From positions 124,001 to 188,000 of the forward strand of contig NZ_WUEY01000006.1 in the NCBI RefSeq assembly GCF_010668395.1: a stretch of DNA of 64,000 bases. The letters run 5' to 3'. The first letter of the stretch is position 1. Every line of letters begins with the position of its first letter. This document shows, piece by piece, positions 31,782 to 40,764 of the stretch. The notes beneath the pieces are model-generated. The model saw nothing but the letters and a program-made list of their open reading frames with translations, had not been told where the DNA came from and did not search any database. Source of the DNA: Martinezella lusitana. GTDB lineage: Bacteria > Pseudomonadota > Alphaproteobacteria > Rhizobiales > Rhizobiaceae. The position numbers were made by a program, and so were the translations under genes.

Positions 31782-32661
31782 GGCGCTCACCCTGGGCATG
31801 GTCGTGGCCGTGATGATGGCCATCATGATCGTGGTGATGGTCGTCATGCTCATGATGGTGATGGCCATCGTCGGCATGGCAATGGTCGGTGATCGAGCCG
31901 TCGCTATGCTGCACGCGCCCGTCGGGCAGATGCGTATGATCGTGGTGATGGCTGTAGATCGCCAGCGACTGCGCCGCACGCGTGCCGAACAGCCGGACAT
32001 ATTCGGGGCTCTGGCTGACGGCTTGCGGCGTGCCGCGGCAGCAGACGTGGCCGTTGAGGCAAACCACGGTATCCGTCGCCGCCATGACGACATGCAGATC
32101 GTGCGAAATCAACAGGATGCCGCAACCCTCGGAATTGCGGATCGACTTGATGAGGTCGTAAAGAGCGATCTCGCCGTTGAAATCCACGCCTTGCACCGGT
32201 TCGTCGAGCACCAGCAGGTCGGGCTTGCGGGCAATGGCGCGCGCAAGCAACGCTCGCTGGAATTCGCCGCCGGAAAGATGCTGCACCTCGGCCTTGGCGA
32301 GATGGGCGATGCCGACGGCTTCCAGCGCGGCAATCAACTCACGCTCCGGCAAAGGCCCGGTGAGGGTCATCAATCGCTGCACGCTGAGCGGCAGGGTCCA
32401 ATCGACGGCAAGCTTCTGCGGCACATATCCGACCTTCAGGCCGGCAACGCGATCGACGCGCCCCTCGTCCGGCTTCAGCACGCCGATAGCCGCCTTCGCG
32501 CTGGTGGACTTGCCGGAACCGTTCGGGCCGATCAGGGTAACGATCTCGCCTCGGCTCACGGAAAAATCGACGCCGCGCACCAGCCAGCGACCGCCGCGAC
32601 GGACGCCGACGTCATGGAGCGACACGAGAGGCCGGCTCTTGCTGTCGATGGAGGGAAGCAT
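31774..32661 (-). CDS. znuC: Zinc ABC transporter ATP-binding protein ZnuC
   Basis: 295 aa from the ATG at 32661. Walker A IGPNGSGKST, signature LSGGEFQRALLARA, Walker B LLVLDEPVQGVD, H-loop LLISHDLHVV. The C-terminal about 45 residues are exceptionally rich in His and Asp (DDGHHHHEHDDHHHDHDG), a probable zinc-binding tail. The gene faces znuA across Zur boxes. Confidence 0.95.
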   Translation of the reverse strand: MLPSIDSKSRPLVSLHDVGVRRGGRWLVRGVDFSVSRGEIVTLIGPNGSGKSTSAKAAIGVLKPDEGRVDRVAGLKVGYVPQKLAVDWTLPLSVQRLMTLTGPLPERELIAALEAVGIAHLAKAEVQHLSGGEFQRALLARAIARKPDLLVLDEPVQGVDFNGEIALYDLIKSIRNSEGCGILLISHDLHVVMAATDTVVCLNGHVCCRGTPQAVSQSPEYVRLFGTRAAQSLAIYSHHHDHTHLPDGRVQHSDGSITDHCHADDGHHHHEHDDHHHDHDGHHHGHDHAQGERHV

Positions 32662-32701
32662 GAAATTTCCAATTGCACTATTGCGCCATGCTATCGCACA
32701 C

Positions 32702-32737
32702 GTTATAGCATAACGCAATTGATGTAATAACATAACA
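32702..32737. promoter_or_regulatory. Two Zur-box-like palindromes between znuC and znuA
   Basis: GTTATAGCATAAC (32702-32714) is a perfect inverted repeat of the alphaproteobacterial Zur type; TGTAATAACATAACA (32723-32737) is a second, less perfect copy. They sit in the divergent znuCB-zur/znuA promoter and predict Zur repression of both directions. Confidence 0.75.
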
Positions 32738-32761
32738 GACCCATTCAAGGGCATTTATCGC

Positions 32762-33727
32762 ATGTACGCAGCAAAAAGCTTCCTTCCTGTCGCCGCCTCC
32801 CTTCTCTTTTCGGGCCTGCTGATCAGCACGACCGCAACTGCCGCCGATGCCCCGCGCGTCGTCGTCTCCATCAAGCCGATCCATTCGCTGGTCGCCGCGG
32901 TCATGCAAGGGGTCGGCACGCCGGATCTGATCGTCGACGGCGCGGCATCGCCGCACACCTATGCGTTCAAGCCCTCGAATGCCCGCAGCCTGCAGCAGGC
33001 GCAGGTGGTTTTCTGGGTCGGCCCGGACATGGAGGCCTTCCTGCAGAAGCCTCTCTCCTCGCTCGGCTCCAACGCGACCATCGTCGAACTCGATGATGCG
33101 CCCGGCATTGCCAAACTCAAATTCAGGGAAGGCGGCGCCTTCGAACCGCATGACGACGGCGACGAGCACGAAGCCGGCGAAGAACACGCCGACGGCCACG
33201 ATCATGACCACGGCGAGTTCGACACTCACCTCTGGCTCGATCCCCACAATGCCAAAGCCATGGTCGCCGAAATCACCACGTCCCTGGTTGCGGCGGATCC
33301 CGCCAACGCCTTGACCTATGAAACGAACCAGAAGACGCTGAACGACAAGCTCGACGCGCTCGATACCGAAATCGCTTCGACGCTCGCCCCGGTGAAGGAT
33401 AAGCCTTTCATCGTCTTCCACGATGCCTATCAGTATTTCGAGCACCGCTACGGCGTGCGCGTCTCCGGCTCCATCACCGTCAGCCCGGAGAGCATTCCCG
33501 GCGCGCAGCGCGTGGCGGAGATTCACAGCAAGGTCGCCGATCTCGGCGCCACCTGCGTCTTCGCCGAGCCGCAATTCGAACCGAAGCTGGTCAACGTGGT
33601 GCTGGAAGGCACGTCCGCAAAGTCAGGCGTGCTCGATCCCGAAGCGGCAACCCTGCCGCAGGGACCGGATCTCTATTTCAACCTGATGCGCGGCATCGCC
33701 AATTCCCTGAAAGCCTGCCTCTCCTAA
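32762..33727 (+). CDS. znuA: Zinc ABC transporter substrate-binding protein ZnuA
   Basis: 321 aa with a Sec signal peptide (LPVAASLLFSGLLISTTATA, cleavage after TAA). Zinc ligands: HSLVAAV region, SPHTYAFKPS, HLWLDPHNAKAM. A His/Asp/Glu loop (residues about 125-160, DEHEAGEEHADGHDHDHGE) is typical of ZnuA. Periplasmic zinc capture for ZnuBC. Followed by a terminator at 33751-33776. Confidence 0.95.
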   Translation: MYAAKSFLPVAASLLFSGLLISTTATAADAPRVVVSIKPIHSLVAAVMQGVGTPDLIVDGAASPHTYAFKPSNARSLQQAQVVFWVGPDMEAFLQKPLSSLGSNATIVELDDAPGIAKLKFREGGAFEPHDDGDEHEAGEEHADGHDHDHGEFDTHLWLDPHNAKAMVAEITTSLVAADPANALTYETNQKTLNDKLDALDTEIASTLAPVKDKPFIVFHDAYQYFEHRYGVRVSGSITVSPESIPGAQRVAEIHSKVADLGATCVFAEPQFEPKLVNVVLEGTSAKSGVLDPEAATLPQGPDLYFNLMRGIANSLKACLS

Positions 33728-33750
33728 GACAGGCTTGATATCTCCGAACG

Positions 33751-33776
33751 AAGCGAGCCCATTGCTCGCTTTTTTC
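33751..33776 (+). terminator. Rho-independent terminator after znuA
   Basis: AAGCGAGC (33751-33758) pairs with GCTCGCTT (33764-33771), followed by a T run. Confidence 0.85.
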
Positions 33777-33787
33777 ACCACAGCAAA

Positions 33788-33802
33788 TGTAATGATATTA
33801 CA
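33788..33802. promoter_or_regulatory. Zur-box-like palindrome upstream of the COG0523 GTPase
   Basis: TGTAATGATATTACA is a perfect palindrome around a 3-base centre, 16 bases before the gene start. Similar to the Zur boxes at znuA. Confidence 0.7.
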
Positions 33803-33818
33803 TTACAATGAGGTTGCC

Positions 33819-35024
33819 ATGAACAAGAAGCTCCCGGTTACCGTCCTCTCCGGCTTTCTCGGTGCCGGCAAGACGACTCTGCTCAACCATATCCTCAACA
33901 ATCGCCAGGGTTTGCGCGTTGCGGTGATCGTCAACGACATGAGCGAGGTGAACATCGACGCCGCGCTGGTACGCGACGGCGGCGCCAATCTCTCCCGAAC
34001 GGAGGAACAGCTCGTCGAGATGACAAACGGCTGCATCTGTTGCACGTTGCGCGACGACTTGCTGAAAGAGGTCCGCCAGCTCGCCGAGCAGGGCCGGTTC
34101 GATTATCTGCTGATCGAATCCACCGGCATCGCCGAGCCCCTGCCCGTCGCAACCACATTCGAATTCCGCGATGAGGACGGCAGCAGCCTTTCCGATGTCG
34201 CAAGCCTCGATACCATGGTGACCGTCGTCGATGCGGCCAACCTTCTGGCCGATTATGGCTCGACGGATTTCCTTGCCGATCGCGGCGAAACCGCCGGCGA
34301 CGGCGACAACAGGACGATCGTCGACCTGCTGGTCGAGCAGATCGAATTCGCCGATGTCGTCATTCTCAACAAGGTCGGTTCGGCAACGCCCGGGCAACGT
34401 GACGCCGCGCGCAAGATCATTGTCGGCCTCAATCCGGATGCCCGACTGATAGAAGCCGATTTCGCTGCGGTGGAACCGGGTGAGGTTCTCGGCACCGGCC
34501 GATTCGACATCGATCGCGCCGAGACCCATCCGCTTTGGTACAAGGAGTTGCACGGCTTCAAGGATCATGTTCCGGAAACCGAGGAATATGGCATCCGCTC
34601 CTTCGTCTATCGCGCGAAGAAACCGTTCGATCCCCTTAAATTCCAGGATTTTCTCAACCGCTCATGGCCCGGCGTCGTCCGAGCCAAGGGGTTCTTCTGG
34701 CTCGCGACCCGACCATATCATGTCGGCGAAATGAGCCAGGCGGGTGCTTTGGTGCGGACAAGCAAGATGGGCCTCTGGTGGGCGGCGGTGCCGCAGGAAC
34801 AATGGCCGCGCGATCCGGGTTTCAAACAAGCTCTGGCGCCCTATCTCGACCCGGTCTGGGGCGACCGCCGTCAGGAGTTGGTGTTCATCGGTGCCGATCC
34901 GATGAGCGAGGCTCGGATCACGGAGGAGCTGGACGCGTGCCTGGTCAAGACGGATCGTTTCACGCCGGAACGCTGGCGGGACCTGCCGGATCCCTTTGCG
35001 AGCTGGAACAGGCCGACGGCATGA
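33819..35024 (+). CDS. COG0523/CobW-family GTPase, likely Zur-regulated zinc metallochaperone
   Basis: 401 aa from the ATG at 33819. P-loop GFLGAGKTTLLNH, the metal-binding NGCICC motif, SGIAEPLPV-type ESTGIAEPLP, and NKVG as guanine-recognition element. The C-terminal domain has WATRPYH-like LATRPYHVGEM and MGLWWAAVP, as in the ZigA/YciC subgroup rather than cobalamin CobW. Preceded by a Zur-like palindrome, suggesting induction under zinc starvation. Confidence 0.88.
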   Translation: MNKKLPVTVLSGFLGAGKTTLLNHILNNRQGLRVAVIVNDMSEVNIDAALVRDGGANLSRTEEQLVEMTNGCICCTLRDDLLKEVRQLAEQGRFDYLLIESTGIAEPLPVATTFEFRDEDGSSLSDVASLDTMVTVVDAANLLADYGSTDFLADRGETAGDGDNRTIVDLLVEQIEFADVVILNKVGSATPGQRDAARKIIVGLNPDARLIEADFAAVEPGEVLGTGRFDIDRAETHPLWYKELHGFKDHVPETEEYGIRSFVYRAKKPFDPLKFQDFLNRSWPGVVRAKGFFWLATRPYHVGEMSQAGALVRTSKMGLWWAAVPQEQWPRDPGFKQALAPYLDPVWGDRRQELVFIGADPMSEARITEELDACLVKTDRFTPERWRDLPDPFASWNRPTA

Positions 35025-35203
35025 CGAAGCAGAAAGTGATCAGATTCCGTTGTCATTGCTTCGAATGCGACAGCGACGACGAACGGGCGGACGACGCATC
35101 GCGATCCGACGCCGCCGAACAGAATCAGGACAACAAAGGATCAGACGAGGTAAATCCTCGCCTGATACCCGATGCGATCGGAAAGCTGTTGTTCGGGGCC
35201 TGA
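35021..35203 (+). CDS. Small Cys/His-containing protein after the zinc GTPase, 60 aa
   Basis: ATG overlaps the GTPase stop (ATGA). The N-terminus KVIRFRCHCFECDSDDE could bind a metal ion; the middle is acidic and Ser-rich. No family recognised; co-transcription with the zinc gene suggests a zinc-related role, but this is inference. Confidence 0.4.
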   Translation: MTKQKVIRFRCHCFECDSDDERADDASRSDAAEQNQDNKGSDEVNPRLIPDAIGKLLFGA

Positions 35204-35211
35204 GCGCGAGT

Positions 35212-35994
35212 TCAGGCCACCAACATGCCCGCGGGGACGGCGATGATCTCGTGCATGACCAGCAACGCGCCGATCACTTCCGTCTTGGAGCGCAATGGCG
35301 TCATGGAGCAGTGAAATACGTTGTCGGGTTCAACCTGACGATAGGATGGATAAAGGCATTCCACCTTTTCTCCGGCAAAGCACGCATCCAGCTTTGCCTT
35401 CACGCTGCCTTCGAAAGATTCGGAACCCACGAATTCCGAGATATGACGCCCCAGAAGCTCCATCGGCTTCGATTTCAGAAATTCCGAATTGGCCGCGTTG
35501 CTATAGAGATAACGATAATCGCGCGTAATCACGGCCACGCGATCCGGCAGATTATCCAGAATGGCGTCGTTCAGAACGACACCCTCCTCCAAACCGAACA
35601 CCGTCTCACGATCGACTTTCTCGCTCGAAAACGTCCTCAAAACTTCGCCGGCCGCTTCGCTCGCTCCACCGAAGTAGCGGTCGATCAGCACCGAAAGCGA
35701 TCCAGAATTGCGCAAGACTCGCGAACGATCGTCTGCTTCTTCCCGTATGAGGTTGTTCATGAACTGGAGCTGCATGTATATCTCAAGCAGACTCGTGGCC
35801 TTATATGCCAGGATAGCCGCAATAAGAGGCCCCAATTCGCGATCAAGTGACGCTACAAGCTCGTCGTCGCCAAGTTTTATCGCACGCTGAATCTGACTGC
35901 ATTTCATGGAGAAGGCATGAAAGAGTGCCAGCAAAATTGCCCTCCTGTCCTTGACCACGTCAGGACGCAGGGCCTCGATTCCCGGCGTTGCCAT
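35212..35994 (-). CDS. PAS-domain protein
   Basis: 260 aa from the ATG at 35994. The N-terminal about 130 residues are helical; residues about 145-250 form a PAS fold (LDNLPDRVAVITRDYRYLYS, LLGRHISEFVG, VFHCSMTPLRSKTEVIGALL). No output domain is attached. Probably a sensory or adaptor protein; ligand unknown. Confidence 0.7.
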   Translation of the reverse strand: MATPGIEALRPDVVKDRRAILLALFHAFSMKCSQIQRAIKLGDDELVASLDRELGPLIAAILAYKATSLLEIYMQLQFMNNLIREEADDRSRVLRNSGSLSVLIDRYFGGASEAAGEVLRTFSSEKVDRETVFGLEEGVVLNDAILDNLPDRVAVITRDYRYLYSNAANSEFLKSKPMELLGRHISEFVGSESFEGSVKAKLDACFAGEKVECLYPSYRQVEPDNVFHCSMTPLRSKTEVIGALLVMHEIIAVPAGMLVA

Positions 35995-36205
35995 GCCCAA
36001 GGATATTCAGTTTGGTGTCCGCAATCTCACCAAACTTTCTACATTGTGAATTATCATGACTTACCCGCACTTTCAATCCGGATGAACGGAAGTTCTCGGG
36101 AAACGAGAACTTTCTGAAATGCAAAGCTTACCGAAGGCAATGACTGCATAAAGACCGGATCGAAAGGTACACACGGCCTGGAGGCGCGCGCCTCGCCGCA
36201 AAAGC

Positions 36206-37138
36206 CTAGAAGACGGTCTTCTTGATATTCCAGCGATCGTGATACCAGAGCCATTGTTCGGGATGCTCCCTCACCCAGCTCTCGACCTTGTCGTTCAGCA
36301 TCTGCGCCGTTGCAGCCAGATCGAGGCCGCCGGCTTCGTTGCGCGGCATTTCCAGCTTTGGCTCGATTTCCAGCCTGTAGCGGTTGCCGGGCAGGCGAAT
36401 GCAGCGGGCCGGATAGACTTCGCAATTGAACTGGCGCACGAGCTTCGGCAGGAGCGGATTGGTCTTTACGTCCCGCCCGAAAAACAGGGTCTTCAGGCCC
36501 TTGCGGAATTTCTGATCGACCAGCACGCCGACACCGCGACCAGCTTCCAGCTCCCTGGCAAGGGCAAAAGACGACCCGGCGTGCGAGGGCACGAGATTGC
36601 CCATGCGCTTTGCGCGGAAGTCGAAAACCTTCTTGGCCACATAGGGGTTGTTCGGCGGGCGGAAGAGCACCGTCACCGTCAGGCCAAACGCAGCCCCCGC
36701 AACGGGCAGCAGCTCGAAATTACCGGTATGGCCCGTAAAAACGATGAACGGCCGCGGATTGTCCCGAAGATCGAGAAAGATCGGAATGCCGGAAACTTCG
36801 ACGCGACCGGGCTTGTCGCTATGCGGATCGAAATCGAACAACCGGTCGAGAAAGACGTATTCCGCCGCCAGCCGCCCCATGTTGCCCCAGCTTGCGAGCG
36901 CGATCTCCTCGATTTCCGCCTCGCTCTTCTCCGAAAAGGCATTGCGCAAATTGGTCAGCATCAGCTGGTGCCGCCGCATACGCGGACCGATCTTGCGGGT
37001 CAGCCAGTCGGCAAATCGGATTCCGCCATCGGCCGGAAACAGCTTCAGGAAATTGAGGAAGCCGAATATGACCTGCGCCACCAGCCACTGCCGGAAATTT
37101 CTGAGCGCAAGGACGATCCGGGTAATGAACAGCTTCAC
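36206..37138 (-). CDS. lpxXL: Very-long-chain acyltransferase for lipid A, LpxXL
   Basis: 310 aa from a GTG at 37138. Member of the LpxL/HtrB acyltransferase family: N-terminal membrane helix, HTGNFE catalytic His-x4-Glu motif, then RVGVLVDQKF-like GVGVLVDQKFRKG and the C-terminal EQWLWYHDRW. It is the terminal gene of the acpXL cluster, where LpxXL is known to transfer the C28 hydroxy fatty acid from AcpXL to lipid A in rhizobia. Confidence 0.88.
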   Translation of the reverse strand: MKLFITRIVLALRNFRQWLVAQVIFGFLNFLKLFPADGGIRFADWLTRKIGPRMRRHQLMLTNLRNAFSEKSEAEIEEIALASWGNMGRLAAEYVFLDRLFDFDPHSDKPGRVEVSGIPIFLDLRDNPRPFIVFTGHTGNFELLPVAGAAFGLTVTVLFRPPNNPYVAKKVFDFRAKRMGNLVPSHAGSSFALARELEAGRGVGVLVDQKFRKGLKTLFFGRDVKTNPLLPKLVRQFNCEVYPARCIRLPGNRYRLEIEPKLEMPRNEAGGLDLAATAQMLNDKVESWVREHPEQWLWYHDRWNIKKTVF

Positions 37139-37143
37139 GCGGC

Positions 37144-38172
37144 TCAGTCCATCTTCAGGATGATCTTGCCGAAGATCTGGCGCGATTCCATCCGCTCCAG
37201 CGCCCGGTCGATATCGCCGAAGCTCACTTCGGTATCGATCACCGGATGCACCAGCCCGCGCGCCATCTTCTGCATGGCGTTGGCCATGTTCTCCATGCGG
37301 CAGCCGAAGGAGCCGAACAGCTTCAGCTGCTGCTGGAACAGCATCATCAGGTTCATTTCGGTGGAAACGCCTGAGGTCGAGCCGCAGGTGACGAGGCGGC
37401 CGCCGCGCTTCATGCAAAGCATCGAGCCGGCCCAGGTATCCTTGCCGACATGTTCGAAAACAACGTCGACGCCCTTCTTCTTCGTGAGCTTGCGCACGAC
37501 GCCCTCGAAGCGGTCGGTGCGGTAATTGATGACGTGATCGGCGCCAAGAGCCTTCGCCTTCTCGATCTTGTCGTCCGAGCCGACCGTGGTGATGACGGTG
37601 CAGCCGATCTTCTTGGCAAGCTGGATGGCCGCCGTGCCGATGCCCGAGCCGCCGGCATGAACGAGAATCGTCTCGCCCGGCTCCAGCTTGGCATTGTCGA
37701 ACAGCATGTGCTCGACGGTTCCGAAGGTCACGGGAGCCAATGCGGCGCCGATCGCATCGACGCCGGGCGGGGCCGGAACGAGCAGACGCGCCGGAAGGTT
37801 GACCTTCTCCTGCGCAAACCCGTCGAGATGGAAGCCATGCACGCCGCTGACGTTCTCACAGAGATTGTCTCGGCCCTCGCGACAATGACGGCAAAGGCCG
37901 CAGGTGCGCGCGCCATAGATGGATACCAGCTGGCCCGGCAATACATTGGCGACACCCGGCCCGATCGCTTCGACCACGCCCGCGGCCTCCGCGCCGATGA
38001 CCAGCGGCATCTTGCGCTTGGCGAAAGCCATGCCACGCCAGCCCCAGACATCGATATGGTTGAGGGCGACGGCCTTGACGCGCAGCGTCACCTCGCCTGC
38101 GCCCGGCGCTTCCGGCTCCGGCAGATCGGTGATCTCAAGTTTGCGGTCGTCGATCAGTTGCAAAGCACGCAT
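37144..38172 (-). CDS. Zinc-type alcohol dehydrogenase/enoyl reductase of the acpXL cluster
   Basis: 342 aa from the ATG at 38172 (GAAGGA upstream; an ATG at 38199 has no site). MDR superfamily: GAEAAGVVEAIGPGV, the structural-zinc Cys set RTCGLCRHCREGRDNLC, and the nucleotide-binding HAGGSGIGTAAIQ. In rhizobia the gene in this position (often named adh2XL) reduces intermediates in the very-long-chain acyl synthesis; the precise step is inferred. Confidence 0.88.
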   Translation of the reverse strand: MRALQLIDDRKLEITDLPEPEAPGAGEVTLRVKAVALNHIDVWGWRGMAFAKRKMPLVIGAEAAGVVEAIGPGVANVLPGQLVSIYGARTCGLCRHCREGRDNLCENVSGVHGFHLDGFAQEKVNLPARLLVPAPPGVDAIGAALAPVTFGTVEHMLFDNAKLEPGETILVHAGGSGIGTAAIQLAKKIGCTVITTVGSDDKIEKAKALGADHVINYRTDRFEGVVRKLTKKKGVDVVFEHVGKDTWAGSMLCMKRGGRLVTCGSTSGVSTEMNLMMLFQQQLKLFGSFGCRMENMANAMQKMARGLVHPVIDTEVSFGDIDRALERMESRQIFGKIILKMD

Positions 38173-38224
38173 GGCAAAGTCCTTCGCCTCTCGGCGCATT
38201 ATTATTTGTTCTTCGAAAGTCCGA

Positions 38225-39505
38225 TTAAGCCGGTTCAAGCGCCATGACAAGGCTGGCGTTCTGGCCGCCGAACCCAAAGGAGTTCGAAAGAACGGCGTTC
38301 ACCTGCTTTTCACGCTTCATGTTCGGCACGACGTCGAGGATGATCGACGGATCGGGATTGTTGTAGTTGATGGTCGGCGGCAGCGTTCCGGTCAGCATCG
38401 TCTGCAGCGAGAACACCGCCTCGACAGCACCTGCCGCCGTCAGCGTATGGCCGATCATAGACTTGTTCGATGAAACGGGGATGGTGGGAAGCCGCTCGCC
38501 GAAGACGGCTGACATCGCGCCATATTCCATCTTGTCGTTCTCCGGCGTCGAGGTGCCGTGAGCGTTGATATAGCCGATATCGCTCTCCTCCATGCCGGCA
38601 TCGGCAAGCGCCGCGCGGATCGTCGCGATGGCCGGGCCGCCATCGGGCGAAGAGCGCGTGCGGTGGAACGAATCGGCCTTGTCGCCGGCACCCTTCATGA
38701 TGCCGAGGATCTTGGCGCCGCGGGCGACCGCGGATTCCAGTGATTCCAGCACCAGCGTCGCGGCTCCCTCGGCGATGACGAAACCGTCACGATCCTTGCT
38801 GAACGGCTTGGAGGCCTTCGTCGGCGGATCGTTCTGGGTCGACAGGGCCGACAGCAGCGAGAAGCGGATCAGCGCCTCGGCGCTCAGCGAACCATCGGTC
38901 GCAACCACCAGCGCCCGCGCCGTGCGTCCCTGGCGGATCGCCTCGATGCCGAGCTGGATCGCGGTCACGCCCGATGCACAGGCAGTCGACAGCGTCACAG
39001 GCAGGCCGCGCGTGCCGAAGCGGTCGGCAAGACGCTCGGAAATAGCGCCGAAGAGGGCAGCTTCATGAAAAGCGGGATCCGGACGCTGGCGCATGGCCGC
39101 GAGGAACCGCTCATAGGCGTCGCCCTGATGATCCGCCGGCGGCGAACGGTCGGCAAGCGCGAAGCGGGCACTCCATTCCGGCTCGATCGGCGGTGCGGCC
39201 AGGAAAAGCGGCGCATCGAAATCGCCGGAGATGCCGGCCTGCGCCAAAGCCTCGATGGTCGTCTCCCGCGCGAAGGCATAGGAGCGTTCGACTGCGTTCG
39301 GCGCCGGGATATCGATGAAATCCACCGTGCCGGCGATACGCGTCGAAAGCCCGTCCGTCGGGAAACGGGTGATGTTATGGATACCCGAGGTGCCGGACGA
39401 AAGCGCGTTCCAGTTGTCCTGCAGCCCCTGCCCCAGCGACGTGATGATCCCCATGCCGGTAACGGCGACGATCGGACGTCCGAGATGATCCTTGTAAGCG
39501 GTCAT
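38225..39505 (-). CDS. Beta-ketoacyl-ACP synthase of very-long-chain fatty acid synthesis (FabF1XL-type)
   Basis: 426 aa from the ATG at 39505. Complete KAS II catalytic set: nucleophile Cys176 in STACASG, INAHGTSTPEND (first His) and KSMIGHTLTAAGAVE (second His), plus the glycine-rich NSFGFGGQNAS end. Condenses malonyl-ACP with the growing chain on AcpXL. Works next to a second, degenerate synthase (39516-40721), which suggests a heterodimer. Confidence 0.93.
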   Translation of the reverse strand: MTAYKDHLGRPIVAVTGMGIITSLGQGLQDNWNALSSGTSGIHNITRFPTDGLSTRIAGTVDFIDIPAPNAVERSYAFARETTIEALAQAGISGDFDAPLFLAAPPIEPEWSARFALADRSPPADHQGDAYERFLAAMRQRPDPAFHEAALFGAISERLADRFGTRGLPVTLSTACASGVTAIQLGIEAIRQGRTARALVVATDGSLSAEALIRFSLLSALSTQNDPPTKASKPFSKDRDGFVIAEGAATLVLESLESAVARGAKILGIMKGAGDKADSFHRTRSSPDGGPAIATIRAALADAGMEESDIGYINAHGTSTPENDKMEYGAMSAVFGERLPTIPVSSNKSMIGHTLTAAGAVEAVFSLQTMLTGTLPPTINYNNPDPSIILDVVPNMKREKQVNAVLSNSFGFGGQNASLVMALEPA

Positions 39506-39515
39506 ATCCTGTTCC

Positions 39516-40721
39516 TCACGCTTCAGCGGAAAGTACGGCGATGCCTTCGCCGCGCGCATGGCCGACAGTGGTTACCACCGCCTTGCGTGCGCCCGTCGCC
39601 ATCGGCTTTTCATGCGCGGCATCGAAGGGAGGCACCTTGGCCCGGTTCGCGACGGCCAGCGCTGCAAAGGCGAGCCCGAGCGGAAACTGGCTTTCGAGCC
39701 CATGGCCGGAAACGCCGGAATAGGCGCGGATGGCCGAGCCCGGAAGCTGCGCTTCGAGCACCGCCTTTTCGCGCTGCGCCAGATCCGGGATTGCGGTCGT
39801 ACCGGAAAAGACGACGGTCGCCTCACCTGTTTCCTGCTTGGCAGGTGCGAGCATGCGCTCCAGCCGTGCCTCGAACTTGCCGTCGTCGCGACGGCCGCGA
39901 TCGCCCTCGACCGCATCGAGCGTCGCATAGATATGTGCGCCGCGGCCTTCGGCATGGGCGCGCGATTCAAGCACCAGGAAGGCGCTCAGCGAGCCCATGA
40001 TCATGCCGCCGCCGTCTTCCGGCTTGCGCGACCAGACCGGATGCCAGTCGCCGATCGCATGTGCATTGATCGATTCGATCAGCAAGATCATGTCCAGACG
40101 CTCGGCCGAAAACGCGCCGCCGACCAGGGCATGGCTCGATTCGCCCGACTTGATGCGATGGAAGGCGGTCTCGACGGCGGAAATGCCGGAGGCTTCCTCC
40201 CCCATGAAGGTGCGCGACGAGCCCGTGACCTTGTGGACGATCGAGATATTACCCGCGAGCAGATTCGAAAGCTGGGCCAGGAACAGGGTCGGCCGCAATT
40301 CGGTCGTCAGCTTCTCGTTTAGCAGCAGCTCGCGGTCGTTGCGCTTCAGGCCCTCGTTGACGATCAGCGTATCGACGTTCGTATCACGCTCGCCGCCGCC
40401 GGCCGCGACGATCATGTCCATCGTGCCGCAGGCATCCAGATCATCCTTGAAGCCGGCATCGTCGAGCGCCAGGCCGGCGGTGAAGACGCCGATGCGCTGC
40501 CAGTTTTCCATCTGCCGCTGATCGCCGCGCTTGGGAATCTGCTGCGACCAGTCGATGTCAGGCAGCGGATGTACGGGATAGGGCTTGAATTTCTCGGTTT
40601 CGACGATGGTCGGCGGCGCCTTGTCCGCAGTCAGCAGGGCCAGATGCGCATCCTTGCCGACACCCTGGCAAGTAACGACGCCGATACCCGTGATCACCAC
40701 ATCATTCTGAGCCTTGCTCAT
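39516..40721 (-). CDS. Degenerate ketosynthase partner (FabF2XL-type, chain-length-factor-like)
   Basis: 401 aa, thiolase-fold protein like KAS II (ITGIGVVTCQGVGKDAHLAL start; C-terminal GHARGEGIAVLSAEA). The position of the nucleophile elbow reads TGSSRTFMGEEASG with no Cys, and the first catalytic His motif is missing. It is therefore probably non-condensing, as are the chain-length-factor subunits of type II polyketide synthases. ATG at 40721; stop 11 bases before the next gene start. Confidence 0.85.
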   Translation of the reverse strand: MSKAQNDVVITGIGVVTCQGVGKDAHLALLTADKAPPTIVETEKFKPYPVHPLPDIDWSQQIPKRGDQRQMENWQRIGVFTAGLALDDAGFKDDLDACGTMDMIVAAGGGERDTNVDTLIVNEGLKRNDRELLLNEKLTTELRPTLFLAQLSNLLAGNISIVHKVTGSSRTFMGEEASGISAVETAFHRIKSGESSHALVGGAFSAERLDMILLIESINAHAIGDWHPVWSRKPEDGGGMIMGSLSAFLVLESRAHAEGRGAHIYATLDAVEGDRGRRDDGKFEARLERMLAPAKQETGEATVVFSGTTAIPDLAQREKAVLEAQLPGSAIRAYSGVSGHGLESQFPLGLAFAALAVANRAKVPPFDAAHEKPMATGARKAVVTTVGHARGEGIAVLSAEA

Positions 40722-40764
40722 TCATCAATCCTCTTCGAATGCGGCGCCGAACAAGCCGGCGGCA

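Noticed and set aside
30954..32093. Longer znuB ORF starting inside znuC
   Set aside because: The upstream part is the wrong-frame reading of the His-rich znuC tail; the ATG at 31781 begins a proper ZnuB.
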